A stretch of 9,214 bases of DNA from the NCBI GenBank assembly GCA_007695205.1, contig REEF01000334.1:1-9214 (forward strand). Reading direction: 5' to 3'. The stretch comes from Planctomycetaceae bacterium. Lineage in GTDB: Bacteria; Planctomycetota; Planctomycetia; Pirellulales; Pirellulaceae. Below are positions 6,880 to 9,214 of the stretch, one piece after another. The translations under genes and the position numbers were made by a program. The notes under the pieces are model-generated. The model worked only from the letters and a program-made list of their open reading frames with translations, was not told the origin of the DNA and ran no database searches. How positions within the stretch are numbered: the stretch's first letter is position 1; each line of letters opens with the position of its first letter.

Positions 6880-6884
6880 CCTCT
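6880..6884 (-). promoter_or_regulatory. Ribosome binding site deciding the GTG start of the Cys/His-rich gene
   Basis: AGAGG on the minus strand, 7 bases before the GTG at 6872. Confidence 0.5.
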
Positions 6885-6918
6885 GATCACCAAAAACCGT
6901 GGTTGCCCAAGGAACTCT

Positions 6919-6947
6919 ATAAAATAGCATATGCATACTTTGTGCAA
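6919..6947 (-). promoter_or_regulatory. Putative sigma-70 type promoter of the hmu-like unit
   Basis: On the minus strand TTGCAC (6942-6947) and TTTTAT (6919-6924) are separated by 17 bases, a good match to -35 and -10 spacing. This places transcription start roughly 40 bases before the GTG at 6872. The spacer holds the palindrome GCATATGC (6927-6934), which could be an operator half or chance. It lies in an AT-rich patch of an otherwise GC-rich region. No Fur-box-like 19-mer was recognised here. The rest of the gene-free stretch 6948-7119 shows no further gene or clear signal. Confidence 0.4.
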
Positions 6948-7119
6948 TTTTAGCGATCACTCAGGATACCGTCAATCGCCCGGAATCGGATTCTTGCATT
7001 TTCGCATTCTTGGTGGACGCCGTGATGTGAACTCCTGCGAGCGTCGTGCCAGCGGGTGATCCGGTCGGTTGGGGCTGCGGTTTGGTAGTCAATCGTGGAT
7101 TTCCACGTGGAGCGGCTTC

Positions 7120-7845
7120 TTAGCGAGGCTTGATCCATACCCAAGGCAAAGGCAGCAGCGTCAGTGTGACGAACGTCGCCAGAAGCAGGCAGTTGAACAG
7201 CTTCAGGCGTCTGTTCCTGGCAGGCGACGTCGACCAGTCCACCAGCGACAGGTCCGGACTCTTGTCGATCTTCAGTAAGCTGGTCACCAGATCGCGCGGC
7301 AATCCGTCGAACAGTGGACGCACGCTGCCGTCGGCGAAGGCCGCTTGTCGGACGCTCGAGTATTCGTAGAAAAAATCGTCTTGGCGATGGACGCCGGCGA
7401 ACTGCGGATCCTGCGAGCTGAGTACGGAAACCGCTTGTTCGAGCGTCAGATCACGCGGTTCCATCCAGGGGATCTCCTGGCTCTGATCCTCCAAGACCAG
7501 GATCGTCATTGCGGCGCCAGCCGGGAAACCGGACAGCTTGGCCGAAGTCGGACCAGGCCAAGCCGCTCGGGTATCCACCACGGCTACGTAACTGGTCCAC
7601 TCGCTGACACCTCTTCCCGTGCGAACGTCGCTGGGACACCGGTACAAGCTCGGAATTTGCGACAGCAATCGACGGTTGTTGGGGCCGTCCCAGGGTTCCG
7701 CGAACTCGTACTGTTGGTACAAGCCTTGTTGCTCGATGAACGGCAGGATCAGCACCCGCCAACTGTGGATCGGCCGGCCGTCCTGGTCCGGAACGAACGC
7801 CGGAGGAAACTGGCCATAGCGTCTTCGGTCATAAAATGCTCGCAC
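7120..7845 (-). CDS. N-terminally shortened DUF1559 protein with C-terminal membrane segment
   Basis: 241 aa from GTG 7845. The sequence begins in the middle of the DUF1559 domain: YGQFPPAFVPDQDG at about 10-23, HSWRVLILPFIEQQGLYQQY at about 27-46, PWDGPNNRRL at 51-60, a CPSD element at 70-73 and FADGSVRPLFDGLP in the second half. This is the variant typical of planctomycetes that usually has an N-terminal membrane helix or pilin motif. Here that part is absent: the frame is closed by TAG at 7861-7863, and family-like sequence (ILRQAV) continues right up to that stop. A hydrophobic segment at about 215-237 before a short basic end predicts a C-terminal anchor. No convincing ribosome binding site precedes the GTG; coupling to the gene ending at 7874 is possible. 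It may be a working truncated protein or a decaying gene. Confidence 0.65.
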   Translation of the reverse strand: MRAFYDRRRYGQFPPAFVPDQDGRPIHSWRVLILPFIEQQGLYQQYEFAEPWDGPNNRRLLSQIPSLYRCPSDVRTGRGVSEWTSYVAVVDTRAAWPGPTSAKLSGFPAGAAMTILVLEDQSQEIPWMEPRDLTLEQAVSVLSSQDPQFAGVHRQDDFFYEYSSVRQAAFADGSVRPLFDGLPRDLVTSLLKIDKSPDLSLVDWSTSPARNRRLKLFNCLLLATFVTLTLLPLPWVWIKPR

Positions 7846-7873
7846 GGCTTGGCGAAGAATCTACTGCCTGCAG

Positions 7874-9214
7874 TCATCGGGCTGAAAACGGCCGCTCGGC
7901 GCGGGTCAGGCGGACGGCGAGACCCTCCAGAAGGGCTTGGCGGAACTTGGGATTGTCGTCGGAGCTTTTGAGGGCGCGCAGTTGTTTGGCCAGCTTCGCG
8001 GACTTGCCAGAGCCCGTGATATCCTTCAGCGCCTTGGACGCCCGCTCGCTGAGCGAACTGCCGATTTCCAGCAGTAGTTCCAACTGGATCTCCAAAAGGT
8101 GATGGGCATCTCGGGGAGGGGATTCCCACGAGGCGATTAGTTCGTCCAATACGGCGGCGACCACCAGCGATCCCCAGAGGGAAACCCGGATCACAGGGCG
8201 GAGCCCCTCGCCGAGTCGATTCAGCTTGGCCCATTTCCGGCCAGCGATTTCTACCAGAACCCGGGCGAGCGGTTCGGGATGGGCGCGACCGTCGAGGAGC
8301 CCTTCGATCAACGCGTCGGACGCCACGGCCCGGGCGCCGGTGTCCCGGCTGAAGAGCCCCAGCCAAAGAGTTTGCAGGGCCGTTTCCGACCACTCGAGTT
8401 CCGCGTGCAGCAGAGGCGTCATCAGTGGGGCGACGGCGTCCCAGTTCGATGCGGTGCTGTCCAACCGGAGCAACAGATGCTGGACCGCCCCCGCCAAAAA
8501 CGGGTCGGAATTCGCGGGCCAGTGCGAAGCGAGCCACTGCTCTGCCCAGGCAGGCAGCCCAAACGAATGCAGGTAGTTCTTCGAGCCGAGTCGTTGGGTG
8601 AAAACCAGCTGCGGGTAACCGGCCGGATCAAAAGTGCTTTCCCCTTCCGGTTCGATGCTCAGATAAGGCTTTGTCGCCCCATACCGAGGATGCGATCGTT
8701 GATACCCGTCATCGGGAATCCGTTCATACCGCAGACGGAATCGGGCCGGCCGGATGACGTTGGCCGCATCAGGCAGTTCCAGCGGAGCCAACTCATCGAG
8801 CGTCCCTCGTGGCGAACGCGATCGCCCGGCGGCCAACCAGGCATGTTTCCACTCACGGTCGGCCTCGGTGGGATACTGGTCCTCTCCCAGCGAGTAACGG
8901 ACGATCCTCCCGTACGGCTCGCGGATTTCGACCGCCTTCCGGAGCGCCTCCTGCCGATGATCAGGGGCAAGACGCGAGAGAGCAACCAGAAAATCCAGTC
9001 GGCTTGGTGTCAGATCATCCGCTTCGAGTCTCCGCAATCGCTCGACGAAAACACGTGGATCGATCCAACCATGCTCGTGAGTCGGCAAGGCGAGCAGTGG
9101 CATCGGGGGCTTGTGTTTGTGCAATCGCAACTGGATCAACTTGACTCGAAGTTCGAGAACCTCCAGTACCGGAATGGTTGACCTGAACAGATTCGAGAGA
9201 GCTTCCGGGCCGAT
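7874..9214 (-). CDS. DUF6493-like protein, C-terminal part (start beyond window)
   Basis: 446 residues are visible; the frame has no stop up to the right edge, so the N-terminus is missing. Counting from the edge, LLALPTHEHGWIDPRVFVERL at about 40-60 (given here as family-like) matches the C-terminal region of DUF6493 proteins, which are large proteins of unknown function in actinobacteria and planctomycetes. The rest is mainly helical, Leu-rich sequence that could form HEAT-like repeats (about 240-420), with two Trp-containing motifs (WAEQWLASHW at about 220-230). No catalytic motif is seen. The TTG at 9139 should not be taken as the start because coding-like sequence continues upstream. It ends 28 bases before the shortened DUF1559 gene. 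Family assignment is from memory of the motif; function is unknown. Confidence 0.72.
   Translation of the reverse strand: MGPEALSNLFRSTIPVLEVLELRVKLIQLRLHKHKPPMPLLALPTHEHGWIDPRVFVERLRRLEADDLTPSRLDFLVALSRLAPDHRQEALRKAVEIREPYGRIVRYSLGEDQYPTEADREWKHAWLAAGRSRSPRGTLDELAPLELPDAANVIRPARFRLRYERIPDDGYQRSHPRYGATKPYLSIEPEGESTFDPAGYPQLVFTQRLGSKNYLHSFGLPAWAEQWLASHWPANSDPFLAGAVQHLLLRLDSTASNWDAVAPLMTPLLHAELEWSETALQTLWLGLFSRDTGARAVASDALIEGLLDGRAHPEPLARVLVEIAGRKWAKLNRLGEGLRPVIRVSLWGSLVVAAVLDELIASWESPPRDAHHLLEIQLELLLEIGSSLSERASKALKDITGSGKSAKLAKQLRALKSSDDNPKFRQALLEGLAVRLTRAERPFSAR

Noticed and set aside
6873..7119. Possible Fur box, tRNA, small RNA or terminator in the gene-free stretch.
   Set aside because: Apart from the promoter candidate no cloverleaf, Fur-like 19-mer or hairpin followed by a T-run was found by eye.
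7749..8537. 262-residue minus-strand frame overlapping the DUF6493-like and shortened DUF1559 genes.
   Set aside because: It lies in a third frame spanning the end of one gene and the start of the next, is rich in Arg/Pro/Gly and has no recognisable domain.
1..9214. CRISPR array, insertion sequence, transposase or phage genes.
   Set aside because: No regularly spaced direct repeats and no recombinase, transposase or phage motifs were seen; the repeats present are isolated palindromes.

Overview
The window looks like chromosomal DNA from a GC-rich planctomycete, probably of the Pirellulaceae. The main reasons are two DUF1559-type proteins (one with a complete prepilin-like N-terminus), a Cys/His-rich small membrane protein, a C-terminal DUF6493-type fragment, and long palindromic intergenic repeats. 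This assignment rests on recognised families; no database search was possible. Every gene I can support lies on the minus strand, so the story reads from right to left.

Right part (9214 to 7120). A DUF6493-like protein enters from beyond the right edge with its start missing. It is followed after 28 bases by an N-terminally shortened DUF1559 protein that keeps the C-terminal half of the family and adds a C-terminal membrane segment. From 7119 to 6873 there is no gene, only a plausible sigma-70 type promoter at 6919-6947.

Middle and left (6872 to 1). This appears to be one transcription unit: a Cys/His-rich small membrane protein; a 67-bp palindrome at its stop codon; a full DUF1559 prepilin-like protein; a seven-helix membrane protein; a MotA/TolQ/ExbB proton-channel protein (ATGA overlap with the gene before it); a DUF2149 protein (start one base after the preceding stop); a gap holding an 84-bp GC-rich hairpin; and a membrane-anchored CobN-like chelatase-family protein that runs off the left edge.

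The block membrane protein - ExbB-like - DUF2149 - CobN-like has the same composition as the hmuSTUV part of the Bacteroidetes haem-uptake locus, where the CobN-like HmuS has been linked to removing iron from haem. The simplest reading is an inner-membrane system in which a proton channel (ExbB-like plus the ExbD-resembling DUF2149) powers or gates a membrane-tethered CobN-like enzyme acting on a tetrapyrrole such as haem or a corrinoid. No TonB-dependent receptor, TonB or haemophore is visible. The two leading genes (Cys/His-rich protein and DUF1559 protein) are the least explained parts and may be planctomycete-specific accessories.
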